A stretch of DNA of 64,000 nucleotides from Cephalotus follicularis (lineage: Eukaryota; Streptophyta; Magnoliopsida; Oxalidales; Cephalotaceae): NCBI GenBank assembly GCA_001972305.1, contig BDDD01000117.1, forward strand, positions 1-64,000, written 5' to 3'. Shown piece by piece: positions 33,840 to 46,715 of the stretch. The notes beneath the pieces are model-generated. The model saw only the letters and a list, made by a program, of their open reading frames with translations. It searched no databases and was not told where the DNA came from. The translations under genes were made by a program, and so were the position numbers. Within the stretch, counting starts at the first letter, position 1. The number at the start of each line of letters is the position of its first letter.

Positions 33840-36800
33840 TCAAAATACGTGAGGATACGAAGCCCTGATGTCATCCTTGCGTTCCCATGTTGCTTCCTCG
33901 AGCCCATGATATTGCCATAGAACTTTAACTAAAGCAATATCCCTGTTCTGTAGCTGTTTGACTTGGCAGTCAAGAATCTGAACAGGCCACTCTTCAAAAC
34001 TCATTTTCGCCCATAGCTCCAAAGATTCATACTGCAACACATGTGCAGGATCTGGGTGATACTTCCTCAGCATCGTCACATGGAACACATTATGCACCTC
34101 TGCTAGGCTGGGAGGTAAGGCAAGTCTATAAGCGACTGCACCAACCCTCTCAAGGATCTCAAAAGGTTGTATAAACCGTGGATCCAACTTCCCTTTCTTG
34201 CGGAATCTCATAATTCCTTTAGTCGGAGAGACTTTAACGAAAACATGATCGCCCACCGAGAACTCTAGATCCCGTCGACGCTGATCAGCATAACTCTTCT
34301 GGCGACTCTGAGCCGTTAGAAGCCTTTCCCTGATAACCCTGGCCTTTTCTGTCGTTTCTTGAACAAGCTTTGGCCGTAGGAGACTCCGCTTACCTACCTC
34401 AAACCAACAAACTGGAGTTCTGCATTCCCATCCATATAGAGCCTCGAATGGTATCAGACCAAACCTAGAATGAAAGTTGTTATTATACGAGAACTCTACT
34501 AGTGGCAGATGATTATCCCAACTACCAGCCCAATCCAAACACATGCACGAAGCATGTCCTCCAGAGTCTAAATTGTCCTCTTGGACTGGCCATCTGTCTG
34601 AGGATGAAATGCCCGGCTGAAACTCAGTTGAGTACCAGAAGCAGTCTGCACTTTCTTCCAAAATCGGGAAGTGAACCATGGGTCTCTGTCAGAAACCACA
34701 CTAACTGGTATACCATGGAGTTTCACATACCATGGAGTCTCACAATCTCCCTTATATACAGAGATGCTAACCATTCTAGAGAATAAGTCATATTGATCAC
34801 TAGAAAATGGGTAGACTTCATGAAGCAATCGACAATAACCCATATGGCATCATGGTTAGCTCTCGTCATTGGCAACCCTGAAATAAAATCCATTGTAATA
34901 TGTTCCCATTTCCCTTGTGCCACCTGTAACTGTTGTAGCAATTCGGCTGGCTTCTGGTGTTCTGCCTTAACTTGCTAACATGTCAAGCAGGCAGACACAT
35001 ACTCCGCTATTTCTCATTTCATATTGTTCCACCAATAAACGAGCTTCAGGTCTCGATATATCTTAGTGCTCCCTGGATGCACTGAAAAACTGGAGCGATG
35101 AGCCTGAGACAACAACTCATCCTTCAGTTCCTTATTGTTAGGAACACAAACCATGCCCTGGAATCTGATGAAGCCATCACTATGTACCGAGAATTCGGGC
35201 CATAAGCCACCTCGACCATCCAATCCAATCTCAAGTTAATCTCCATCCTTCCCTTGAGCCTTTCTAATCCTGTCCATCAACTGTGGCCGTGCCTGAATCA
35301 GGGAAACCGTTAAGCAAGCTAATCAGCGACTCAAAGCGTTTGCAACCACATTACTTTTGCTTGGATGGTACTGTATCTCGCAATTATAATAATTGACCAT
35401 CTCCATCCATCTTCTTTGCCTCATACTCAAATCTTTCTGGGATAAAATATGTTTCAAACTCTTGTGATCTGTGAAAACATCAAACTTCGTGTGGTATAAG
35501 TAATGTCTCCACTTGCGTAGCGCAAAGATTATCGCTGCTAGCTCTAAATCATATGTGGGGTAATTCTAGTCATGAGGCTTTAACTATCTTGAGGCATATG
35601 AAATTACCTTCCCATATTGCATCAAGACACATCCCAAACCATTCCCAAACGCATCATTGTATACCATAAAACCTTCATTAACCTTTGGCAAGGCCAATAT
35701 CGGTGCAGAAATCAGGTAATGCTTCAATTCCTGAAAACTCTATTCATAGCTGTCATCCCAAACAAACGCGGTATTCTTCTGTGTCAATCTAGTCAATGGC
35801 GTAACAATCAATGAGAACTCTTTGACAAAACAGCAATAATAGCCTGCTAAACCCAAGAAACTACGGATTTCAGACACGTTTTTTGGTTGTTTCCAGTCCC
35901 TGACTGCTTCTATTTTTGCTGGATCCACAGATAAACTAGCACTGGAAATGACACAACCCATAAAAGTCACCTTTATCAACAAGAATTCACATTTGTCAAA
36001 CTTGGCATACATCCGATGTTCCCTCAAGGTCTGTAACGCCAAGCGTAAATGCTCTCCATGGTCCTCCATAGACTTAGAGTACACCAAGATATCATCAATA
36101 AAGACCGTAATGAACTGGTCCAGATATGGACTAAACACCTGGTTCATCAGGCTCATGAATGCAGCAGGCGTTGGTCACCCCAAAAGGCATCACCATAAAC
36201 TCGTAATGTCCATACCGTGACCTAAAAGCAGTCTTCAGAATGTCTTCTTTCCTAACTCTGAGTTGATGATATCTTGTCCTCAAATCCAGCTTGGAGAACA
36301 CTGACGATCGCTTCAACTGGTTGAACAATTCATCAATGTGTGGAATCGGGTACTTACTCTTGATAGTTGCTTTATTAAGCTACCGATAATCAACACACAT
36401 TCTCAAGGATCCATCTTTCTTCTTGAAAAACAGAATAGGCGCTCCCCACGGGGAAACACTCGGTCTGATGAAACCCTTAGCGAGTAACTCTTGCAGCTGT
36501 AATTTTATCTCCTTCAATTCAGGAGGGGCCAAACGATAAGGAGCCCTCAATATAGGTGCCGTCCCTGGCAGAAGATCTATAACAAACTCCACATCTCTCA
36601 CAGGAGGTAAGGATGTTAACTCCTGCGAGAACACATCCGGATACTCTCAGACAACTGGAATATCCTCTAACTTCGGAATCCACTTCCTGTTATCGGTCAC
36701 ATAAGCCAGATATCCATTACAACCCTGTTTCATAAGCCTGTCAGCACGTATAGTGGAAATCATCTGAATCGGCTGGTGCTCTAAAGTCCCAACAAACTAG

Positions 36801-37120
36801 AACTGAGATTTCCCTGACATACTGAAGGTTACAACCTTCCCATTACAATCCACATGGGCATAATGCGCCGATAACTAATCCATCCCAAGAATCACATCTG
36901 GCTCACCCATCGGTAACATGATAAGGTCTGCTAGTAAAGCATGGTCGGTGATCTCTACAACACAAGATCTGCATACCCATTCTAAAATAACAGACTCCTC
37001 TACTGGGGTACTAACCTGCATTACAAAAGGCAAAGGCTCGGGCTCCATATTAACATGGCATATAAAATGTGATGCGATGTATGAATGGGACGAGCCCGGA
37101 TCTATAAGAACCCGTGCCAT
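33840..37120 (-). mobile_element. Ty3-5 pol region
   Basis: From right to left, protease-type text lies at 36875-37120 (VLIDPGSSHSYIASHFICHV). The RT lies about 35900-36634 ([31 protein letters not shown], and [11 protein letters not shown] with the paired aspartates). RNase H lies about 35300-35800. The integrase zinc part and core lie about 34570-35223 ([32 protein letters not shown]). The integrase tail and chromodomain-like end lie at 33840-34500 (VFHVTMLRKYHPDPAHVL, then VLWQYHGLEEATWERKDD). It is a fossil. Confidence 0.9.
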
Positions 37121-37194
37121 ATGCTAAGAGATACAAATAATACCTCCTATCACAGATGCAGATCCTCCTGTAACACTCTAGTCCATACCATATC

Positions 37195-38633
37195 CTATAC
37201 CCTGCACGATAGGTGTCGACCCCATAAGTTGTTTGCCATGGTCTCTCCCTGCCGTAGAAGGTGAACTAGTACTAGGCCGGCCCTGACACTGCTGTCTAGA
37301 ACCACAGTCCTACTGATAACCCATACTCTTGTTCTGCTGAGAACCTCAATGAGATCGGCCTGAACTCTGCCCTGGTTGAGCCCCTGAACCATATATTTCA
37401 TAAGAGCACTCCCTAGCCATGTGTGGTTCGTGCACCCTCAATGCACGCACGGATCAAAGGGAGCCTGACTCCCACCCTGGAAAGTCTAGAGAGGTCTCCT
37501 TACATCTCCTGGCTTCTCTGCTGAGCCTCATGTTCTCTACGCCTCAGTCAAGAGTTGTGATCTCTACCCCTCTGTCGTCATCCCCTGGGCCGACCTCTCT
37601 GAGCAGAAACACCGGACGGATTACCGGTACTCTGAGGCGAACCACCCTGTCCTGGGCTATGGTTCCCAGATCTCGGGGATTTGTTACCACTCCCTCAACT
37701 TCTTCCTGACTGCCATCCAGAAGAAGCAGATCTATTGGGATCCATCTGAATCCGTAAATTATGCAACTCCTCTGCTAATGACTCAGCATCTCTGGCTCTG
37801 CTAGCCAAGTCCACAAGAGATCTCAGCCGGAGTGGTGCTAACCTCTGTCTAATGTCTGGTCTGAGGCCACCAAGGAATCTCTTAGCCTTTCTCACTTCAG
37901 TACCAACCATATGCGGAGCTACCCTTGACAATTCAACAAATTTGGCATCATATTGGGCTACTATCATGGTACCCTGGGTCAAGGAAAGAAATTCAGCCTC
38001 CCTCTTATCAACTTCTGCTTCAGGATAACACTGCTCGTTGAATTCTGTTCTGAAGTGATCCCATGAATTCGGTATCCCATTTTCCTCCCAAGAGATAGCA
38101 ACCATGTTCCACCAATGTTCTGCTTCGCCTTGTAGCATATATGTGGAGAAGGCAACTTTCTTAGAATCTAAGCATTTTAAGACTCGAAAGATCTTCTCTA
38201 TTTGCATAAGCCATCTCTTGGCGGTAACTGCATCAGGATCCCCTGTAAAAGATGGTGGATTTAGCCTAAAAAACCTGGCTAAGGGATCCTCCTTAGGTGT
38301 AGGCAGGTCAACAGATCTCCTCGCTGTTTCAGCACGTCTAGCAAGTCTTACAACTGGAGTCTGCTCTGGTGCCTCCGCCGCACACCTAGCCGGTCTCGTA
38401 GCTGGAGTTTGCTCAGCTGTAGTTAACTGTCGTTTCATGAACTCATTCATCTTGTTCATCATGTTATACATCCTTTTCATAAAACTTCTGGGTTCTTTTT
38501 GGCCAAGAGCATCAAAATCTGCCTCTTGGCTCACATTTTGTTCTTCTGGTTCTTCCACATTTCTATTGGCTCCGGTACGTCGGGTCAACGGCCCAACCTT
38601 AGCCTTTCCCTTAGCTCCTCTTCGACCTTCCAT
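37195..38633 (-). mobile_element. Ty3-5 gag region
   Basis: The likely start is the ATG at 38631-38633 (MEGRRGAKGKAKVG), by analogy with MEGRQSR of Ty3-4; an upstream in-frame ATG would add only a hydrophobic leader unlike any gag. The gag domain lies around residues 150-280 (AKRWLMQIEKIFRVLKCLD, YMLQGEAEHWWNMV, FNEQCYPEAEVDKREAEFL). The arginine/serine-rich nucleocapsid part lies toward 37200-37700. It belongs to a broken element. Confidence 0.88.
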
Positions 38634-38826
38634 ATCTACCTTATATAAGAGACAAAAGTCAGCTATCCAATCCATAATCATAATTTCCAAAATAGATATA
38701 GCAATCAACAGGCTTATCAATATCATTCAATTCCGCTAGCAACCTTATCCATATCCCTTAATTCAAAAAGCCAAGGACCGTATCCTGGCATAGCCAACAT
38801 AGTGTAGGCTCTGATACCGAACAAGC

Positions 38827-41354
38827 TGTCACACGCCGAACCCCAAGGAAGACCCCAAGGCTCGACTTGTGACAGGTCCATCCATACCATCCATGAAAAT
38901 ACCATAAAATTTAAAACTTTAAACATTATATGCATTCGGAAGGTAATATCAAATCCATGTAGAAAAGCCCATCCATAAACACATCATGCTATAAAAACAT
39001 CTTATGCGCTGCCACAAGCCGACAGGTCAATAGCTGAATAGTACTTGTCTCTTATACATGTCAAACCCATACATACAAGGTAGATATCGAGAATTGTGTT
39101 GCAAGAAGAATCTAGCGCTGCCATCCGTCCCATCTATCACCTTGGAGCGTCACCTGAACCTGACCCTGACCCATTTCGAGAATGGGTCAGCGACCACTAG
39201 TCGAGTAGGTAATACAATATGCTATGCAATGGTATGCAACAGATATAATGATGTGCCATGTAATTCAAGAGCATAACAGTATGATATTCGTGTAATAGAA
39301 TAACCCTATATGCATGGCATGATATATACATGAAAGCCAAGTGTGGACCGCTCGGGTACACCAACCGTCCCTAAGCAGCGCTGTACTTCCCTAGTCCTAG
39401 CATCACATCAAAGGCCATAGGCTTGTAGACACTCCATAAAACAATCCATAACCATACCATGATAACAATCAATCCATAGGGTCGAGTACTTCTCTACCTC
39501 TCTTTCCCGAGATAGTACCTCCACCGACCATGCACTCTCCGTGCCACGTGCCAGGTGGTGCACAGGATAACTCTGACCAAATGTCCATGTCACAATGCTT
39601 ATACCCGAAGGTACCAGCCCCTGATGGGGACCTGTACGATCTACCACGAAGGAGACCTGTACGATCCACCGATAACCCTAATACTAGTCCAAAAGGTACT
39701 AGCCCCTGATGGGGACCTGTATGATCTACCACGAAGGAGACCTGTACGATCCACTGATAACCCTAATATGTGGCCTACATCCATAATACTTCATCACGAA
39801 AATAAAGATTATGAATGGGTTATCCCATAACGTCTCAACCATAACAATCAGCAGCCATAGCCGTACCCTACCCTCAAATCATAACCATATTCCATTTAAA
39901 AGTTAAGGACCTTCCATAAAGGATCACATAGGATCCATCCGTCAAAACCATTAAAAACCATTTCCATAACCATAACTGTTCGATAACAATTTTCCATAAA
40001 CCATTTCCCTTTTTATTTGGTCCCTATCGGAGTTGACAACAATGGAGAGGAAGTCTAACTAGGACATCCGCGTCCAGATATCCCAATTGAGTTGTCTTAA
40101 CCATTTATTGAAAACCATTTGTAAAAAAAAACTCCCGTTTCTTTATAAAACTTCCTTGGAAGATTGATTTATAGCTTAAAAGTGCTAAAATAAGGATTTC
40201 CGTAGGCTAAAGGCCTTAGGGAGGCTTCCTATGGAGTCTATTTGGAGAGAAGATCATTTGGGTTGAAAACCATAAAATTTGGCTAAACTACACAGGGGCT
40301 TTAGGCGTGGACGCGTAACGTTTAGGCATCGACGTGTAAGGTCTAAGCGTCGACACTTTGTGCTAGGCGTTGACACTTAAAGCACTAGGCTTTGAGCATC
40401 GACGCATGCACTAAGCGTCAACTGCTGGCAACACATAAGGCGCCAACGCTTACTGAAGGCGTCGACGCTTATGTCCCCTTCCCTTATAGCGTTAACGTGT
40501 TGCACAAAATGGCACACCAACTCAAAGGCACCTAGGAATTGATGCTTAAGTCGAAAACATCGATGGCCTGGGCACTTAGGAACACGTCAATGTGCACGAA
40601 GAACACGTTGACGCCCTGGCTGCTGTCAACTGTAAAAATCACCCCAAAATCCCTCAAAATCCATGTAAACTATTTTTAATTCAAATCAAAGAAAGCTAAA
40701 AGCTCCCACCATAAAAAAAAAAAACTTAAAACAACTTTAAAATCCTTTAAAACCATTTTCATAACCCTTAGATTGAGAGAAAAATGGGAATTGGGTAAAA
40801 AGCTCAAAATCCTCCGATTTCACTCAAATCTCCCTATTAATCCGTTTTGAACCATATCAATTACCCTAATCCATCCATCTAGCATATATGGCACTGTCCA
40901 TAACCATAAAACCATACAAATCCATCCATATAAGGAGATCGGAGCATAAGTATAACCTACCTCAGTTAATGGAGAATGGAGAATAGGTTGCTTGAATCCG
41001 TATTCTGTTTCTCCCTTTAGGTTCTACACGCTGCCACGATTCCAACAGCTTCTTGTTTGCTTGATTTCGCCCACACTCTTTCTAACTCACTCTCTCTAAC
41101 TCTCTAAGGGAAATGAGAAGTGAATTGAGAATGAACTTAACTGCCTATATATAGGAATGTCTCTCTTCGGCGAAAATCTCACAAACAGCGATCATGTTCT
41201 ACAGAACCTCCCATACTCATAAATAGGCATAAAAGTTTGAAATAGTATATATAATATACATTCCATGCCATCCATAAGTACAATATTGTACAATACATAT
41301 AAATACAAGCAAAATACATGCTAATCCGTACACACAAAATATCTGGGGCTCACA
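38827..41354 (-). repeat. Ty3-5 right (5') LTR
   Basis: It pairs with 31295-33797 and carries the 85-bp duplication (39608-39770), the palindrome array (40303-40615) and the TATA box (41144-41155). Confidence 0.9.
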
Positions 41355-41963
41355 CTAGTTGTAGCTTCACTTTCTTAGGGAAATTGATGAACCGGATAGA
41401 CTTACCGCGATTGAGCTGTACTTCTGAATTTTGAAGGAGGGTGGTTATCTTGTTCCCATTGGGGGTGATCCCTGAAGCCAATGCAGGGTGCATGCTTGAA
41501 GCATGTTCATTGAACGACCCACCATAGGAATCCTATTTGGATAGTCACTAACCTATTTCAATAGTGATTCCTATTGTATCGGTAGTGTATAGTCGGGCCA
41601 TACGTGACCTGCAATATTCTTTAGACCTGAACGGCTGCTTAGCATCGTATAGTGATTGCCTGGCTTTGATTTCTGCTTTACTCAGCTGTAGCCACGAGCT
41701 GAAAAATGGGTTGTCTTTGGGCCTTGTGGAATCTATATGCGAATACGAGCGTGTGCGCAATAATGGATCGTCATACTAGTAGTGAGGGTGACCGACTCTG
41801 TACTATCTATGTCCATTAAAGACTTGGATAAACCTGGCCAGGTGCCGGCTGACTGGAAACTAGGTTTCAGGGGAGGTTTGCCTATTGTCACAATGTGTTC
41901 ATAGATTTATAGCCATTGCGGCTTCCTCTAGGGTTAACACTTATTCCTACCTTAGGCCGTGGT
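41355..41963 (+). mobile_element. Copia-1 LTR, second part
   Basis: Read in plus orientation it aligns with the Copia-2 LTR read on the minus strand. Examples are cactttcttagggaaatt with gaaccggatagac, and tatttggatagtcactaacc with agtgattcctatt, against matching text at about 52330-52160. At the end ggggaggtttgcctatt matches the 51670 region. It is interrupted at 41963 by Ty3-6. The two LTRs are strongly diverged, so this is old. Confidence 0.65.
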
Positions 41964-43024
41964 TGTCACACTCGCCCCGACCGAGACGGATGTGACCATC
42001 ACGTGGCAAGCCTCCTTTTGGAACCCTCCAGGTGATATCTTAAAATCAGTTTGAAAACTACTTCAAACCATATAATCAAATTAAAAATCATAAAGTTGAA
42101 CTTTTCTAAAAACTTGAAAATAATTCTAACTCGTAAATTTTTATGAAAATCGAGCATGTAGTATCCGTTTATCGGACTATGCCCCCTGTAAGGAAAAACA
42201 CAATTCATATAATGAGCTCAGCCCTCAGCAGACCACAAAAAAAGAAAAAGAAAATATGCATGGGTTGGGATCTGCCTCAACCATATTATCAAAACAGGAA
42301 ATATAAATAAGGCTCAACCCTTCAAAGCAAAACTATATATATAAAAACATTTATATGAAACCAAATTAATGCATAAATTAAATGCTGATGCCATTGATGA
42401 ATGCACGTGTGGAAGCTCTGGTAGGCATGCCCTAGTGGTCCAACGTCGACTGAAGCTTACTTAACAGCTATCTCGTGGCTATCTAAAATGAATAAAAAGG
42501 AGGGGGTTAGTCCAAATGACTAAGTGAGTGGGAACAAAACATTCCTTGATACATCTCTCAAATAACTGGGATGTGCTGAATAAAAAGAACAATAGCATAA
42601 GCACAAGGTAAGGTAAATGTAATCGATAAAAAGAAAGCTCAGATCTCAACAAGTGGTTCCGCAGAAATAAAGTTCGAATTTCAACAATGGTTCCACAAAA
42701 AGAAGCTCAAAATACAATAAAATTAAATCCACGGAAAAACAATCTCGATAGAATGAAATCTCAATTACAAGAAATGAGCTCCACAAATGAACAAGATCCA
42801 CAATGTAATTAAGATTCACAAATATAATCAAGATCCATAACTATGATCAACAAATATGATCAAGATGCACAATATGATCAAGATTCAAAATATGTTCAAG
42901 ATCCACAAATACGATCCATAAACGTAAAAAAAATTCACAAATGTGCCCACATATGAATAAGATATCAGGAGATGCTGGTTCAAATAAAACATCATCATCT
43001 CATATCAGCCCATCACAAACATCA

Positions 43025-43395
43025 TTTGTAGCACCCCACCTTGTACGATGGGCCTGCTACGACACACACCCCACCCTTGTCTTAGGGGCCTACCTGTCAC
43101 TGCACGCACCCCACCATCTTCTGAGGGGCCTACGTGCAAAAACATCTCAATAGCATCTCATCTCATATCATCTCATCATACATAGCACCCCACCCATATC
43201 ATCTCATCATACATAGCAACCCACACCGTACGATGGGCCTGCTACGGCACGTACCCCACCGTCGTCTGACGAGACTACATGTCACTACACGCATTCCATC
43301 GTCGTCTGAGGGGCCTACGTGTCAGTGCACGCACCCCACCCTCGTTTGAGGGGCCTACGTGTCACTGCATGTACCCCACCCTTGTTCGAGTGGCC
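43025..43395. repeat. Minisatellite in Ty3-6 LTR (ggggcctacgtg units)
   Basis: Units of about 40-50 bp carry accccaccctcgtctgaggg, gcctacgtg and gatgggcctgctacgg. The shortened right LTR has the same array at about 50850-51053, and that LTR ends inside it. Confidence 0.75.
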
Positions 43396-44909
43396 TACGT
43401 GCAAAAAACATCTCAATATCATACACTGGTGTAGAGTATGGCCATAGGCAAAGATACAACATAACATCTCAATCTCGTCCAAAAAGCGAGTAATGGATGC
43501 CCTGCTGCAGTCACAAGCATCATCCCATCATAGACCAATGGGCATGCTATGAATGCGGGCTATGGAACCCCGTGGTAGTCCCTCGTAACACCCCATCATA
43601 GACCAATGGGCTTGCTATGGAGAGTTGGGCATCGAACGTACACCTTACCCTCGTCCGAATGACAATATCACATATCACATGGTGCCCAACATCAGAGTAC
43701 AGAGCATGAAATCATATATCATGATGACACACATAAAGGAAGGTGACACTGTAACCCAGAATCAGAACAATCATATACAAATCAACGATGTGATAATCAG
43801 GAGAGAATGATCAACATAATCATGTACGGGATGCATTTCCCAGCAACAATCTCACGTCAAGGATAGAAAAATGGCACATATCATAAAAGAATTTCAAAAC
43901 AAATAGGGTATAGGAAGGGAATGTCCCACTCTCCGATTAAGGCATTTGACCATCGTGGTCTAACTCTGCTAGAATCAGGTTTAGCTATCGGATCCTCGTC
44001 ATAGCTTGGAGGCTCCACCTCTGACTCACTGCATGAATAGCGCATTTTCGTTATGACCTATACAAAAACAGTAATGCTGTGTACCACTGGAGCTCCGACC
44101 AGATTCCAGCCAACTCGCCAGAGTTCCGGCGACACCCAAAATGAACCCCCAAAACTACCAATCTATACAAAACTGCTAGAGACTCGCTGGGAAGTGCCAC
44201 TGAACTCACAAACGTAACCGACAGAGGCGGAAACTCAATGAGTTAGACTCTGCGAGTTCTGATCAACTCGCCATAGACCGGTCGCGCCATGACTAGTCCC
44301 CAAAAGCTCCGATATGCACATTGGTAGCCAGGATTCGCGGTGACTTACCACAAAAGGCGATGTCACCACCGATAATGAGTCCAACTCACTATGTGGACTC
44401 GCCCGTCCACAAGAACTTTGGCCACTTCATAATAACGCCGCAAAATGTTCGGCTCTATACGCCTCTGCCCAAGATTCGCTGAGACTCAGCGCTATGTGAT
44501 CTCACCGAAGCTTCGACCAGGTTGCCTGAGCTTCAGTCACGCCACCGCTGGCCTCCAAAATGTCCGATTTACTTGTTGGTATTGAAGACTCGTCGTGACT
44601 GGGTGCCAAAAGCCAACCACAGGTGGCGGCAAGCCGAAATAACTAAGTTAACTCAGCGACTAAATTTCGTCCAAAAACAACCAAAAAATGCCTAAACTTC
44701 ATCAAAAGGGGAAGAGTTGATCTTCTAGACAAAGACTGGCTCCACCCATAATGATAACGACGGTGGATGGCGAGGGGCAGTGACGGCAAAGCTTCATGCT
44801 TTACCGCCAGGGAGAAGAAGAAAAAGGAAAGAAGAAGAGGATAAATACCTCTGGCAGTGATGGCGAGTCCTTCTACTCTTTTCCCGGCCGTTGGCGCCTC
44901 ACCCTGCGT

Positions 44910-44918
44910 CTTTTATAG
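44910..44918 (-). promoter_or_regulatory. TATA box, Ty3-6 LTR
   Basis: The minus strand reads ctataaaag, about 320 bp inside the LTR from its minus-strand start, followed by CT/GC-rich sequence. Confidence 0.5.
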
Positions 44919-45231
44919 TGTCTCACTCTCTGTCGCATTCTGCTGGAGCTAAATGCGCGGCGCGCTTGTCTCCCTCTTTTTCTCTCTTTTATTTTGCGTG
45001 TGGAAGCTTCTAAAGAAAAAAAAAACTAATTATGCCTAACGTTATTGATACACACTTCCATTCTTTTTACTGCCTCTCTGCCTCTCGAATAATGACGCCT
45101 TGCATCTTATTCGCACACATGTCACGAATATGTGTTTAATAAATCTCAATTTAACAACACGTGTACCATAACCAATTCATCATGACCCAATAAATGCACT
45201 TTACTATTCTAACCGGGACACGAATGTCACA

Positions 45232-46628
45232 ATTCTCTCTCCNNNAAAGAAATTTTGTCTTCAAAATTACTCACATCTCATGATGAAGAAATTTGGGCAC
45301 TGGCTACCTATTTCGTCCTTACACTACCAAGAAGTATTTCCTACTACATGATTTATAGATATGGACTTGTCGTGTAAGACTAAATCTCGTATGTCATGGA
45401 TCTATAGTGATACTTCTTCACATTTTATCTCAGACAAGTCTACATCTGATAAATCTATTAAGGTGTCCAGTACATGAGAAAGATTTGGAACATACTTCCT
45501 CAACACTGATACATGGAAGCTATCATGGATACATACCAGCTCTGGAGAAAAGTTAATTATCTATAAAACTACTGCACATTGTTGGACGACCTCAAAGGTC
45601 TAACCCCTTAACTCTTTTGTCTGCCATGATATACTTGTAATCTCTCTCTCATATTGCTCACCTTCTCCGAGGCTATTCGTAGGAACTTAGGATTTAGAAT
45701 TCTTCTCTCCCTAACATTATCTCATGATAAAGGGTATTCTGTGTTTGTAATCATCTCATATTTAATGGGGTATCATGGCCCTACTAGCTTTAATTTAGAT
45801 ATTATAAGCGAATTTCATCGACGTAGGTGGGTCTCCTACAATAATGCACTGCTTGAACAATGTCTTAAAAATGGGAAGCTACTGAATTATAGGTGTGATT
45901 ATCTCAATAGTTCATAATTTTGCATTTATTTCTCCCTATGATTTTAGTATATGAGTTAAGTTTCATGGGTCCTTAACATAACTTCTAAGTATAAATCTCT
46001 TCCTCATTATTTATCTTTTAGTTATAAAGTTTCAAGGGGTGGAAATTTCTGCAGAAAAACTGAAAGAGTTTCACCTAAAACTGGACCTATCCCAAAATTT
46101 TTCCTGTAAGAAAAACAGTAATCCACACTCCCGTAGGAGGAATCATCATATATAACTATTCCTGCTCCATCACAAGACATATCTTAAACACATATATACA
46201 TAAATCTACCACACAAATCTCCAAGATTATATATATACACAGTAGTTCCAAAAGTTCTTGTGAATGCAATGCAAGGTTAGCGATGACTGCCAGGGTATGG
46301 TGTTTGTGCTCGTGGTCTACCTTCAATAACTCGACCGCTATAAAGCTGACTGCTCGAATGGTTGAGCTCAAAAACTACATTGACCCTTGAATTATTCCCC
46401 AAGACACTTTAAAATTTGGCCAACACCGGGAAGTAAATCGTAACCCTCAGCCCAACAGAATACTTACTGAAGCCATATGAAGCTTGATGATTTCATATAA
46501 GTATGTGTATATAACCTTGCCAAGCAATTTACATCGTCAATAACCCTAATTGATAGAGAATGCGTCGAATTGTTAAGTCGGTCATAGTCATGTCTTACCA
46601 GTGTCAGTGGTAATCTTGTGACAAAACG
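45232..46628 (-). mobile_element. Ty3-6 interior: integrase tail and core, with a Ty3-7-like patch
   Basis: The polypurine complement is at 45233-45250 and includes three undetermined bases (45243-45245). Minus-strand text around 45400-45650 is an integrase tail (DSFHVSVLRKYVPNLSHVL). Around 46390-46628 there is core text (FVTRLPLTLVRHDYD, DDVNCLARLY). Between them, about 46030-46150 matches the Ty3-7 module at 225-335 in reverse. No intact frame remains. Confidence 0.6.
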
Positions 46629-46715
46629 CATCTTGGAACTACTCATCGCCTAAGCACGCTTAACTTCAGGGTTCTGATGGGATCCGGTGCATTAGTGCTG
46701 GTATGATCGCACCCC
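46629..46715 (-). pseudogene. 5S rRNA fragment (5' three-quarters) inside Ty3-6
   Basis: On the minus strand, from 46715 downward, the text gggtgcgatcataccagcac, then taatgcaccggatcccatca, then gaagttaagcgtgcttaggcgatgagtag is the plant 5S rRNA from its first base to about position 85. It covers the A-box and intermediate element but loses the C-box. It is much closer to real 5S rRNA than the tract at 549-617. On both sides lie similar integrase-core segments of Ty3 type. Confidence 0.85.

Larger units (their letters stand above)
31295..41354 (-). mobile_element. Ty3-5: complete-ended Ty3/gypsy element inserted in Copia-1
   Basis: The LTRs are 31295-33797 (2,503 bp) and 38827-41354 (2,528 bp); they start tgtca and end ggggctcaca. 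The interior is 33798-38826. The primer-binding site is 38808-38818 and the polypurine tract is just after 33797. Five-base flanks are ccggt (31290-31294) and ctagt (41355-41359), an imperfect match that may be a decayed target duplication. The LTRs differ by about 5-6% over 310 bases, so it is younger than Ty3-4. The chromodomain-like tail places it with Tekay/Del-type chromoviruses. It is broken in about ten places. Confidence 0.9.
41964..45231 (-). repeat. Ty3-6 left (3') LTR
   Basis: It is AT-rich at the start, then has short units atgatcaagatccacaa (42770-42950), a minisatellite (43025-43395), a CpG-rich block (44080-44900) with gactcgc/gagttagactc wording, and a TATA box at 44910-44918. 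It ends gtcaca. The first 1.2 kb recur at 49865-51053. Confidence 0.85.

Noticed and set aside
41548-41779. Frames on both strands that at first suggested an organelle gene fragment
   Set aside because: The surrounding 600 bp align with the Copia-2 LTR (about 51600-52400, minus). The frames are LTR noise.
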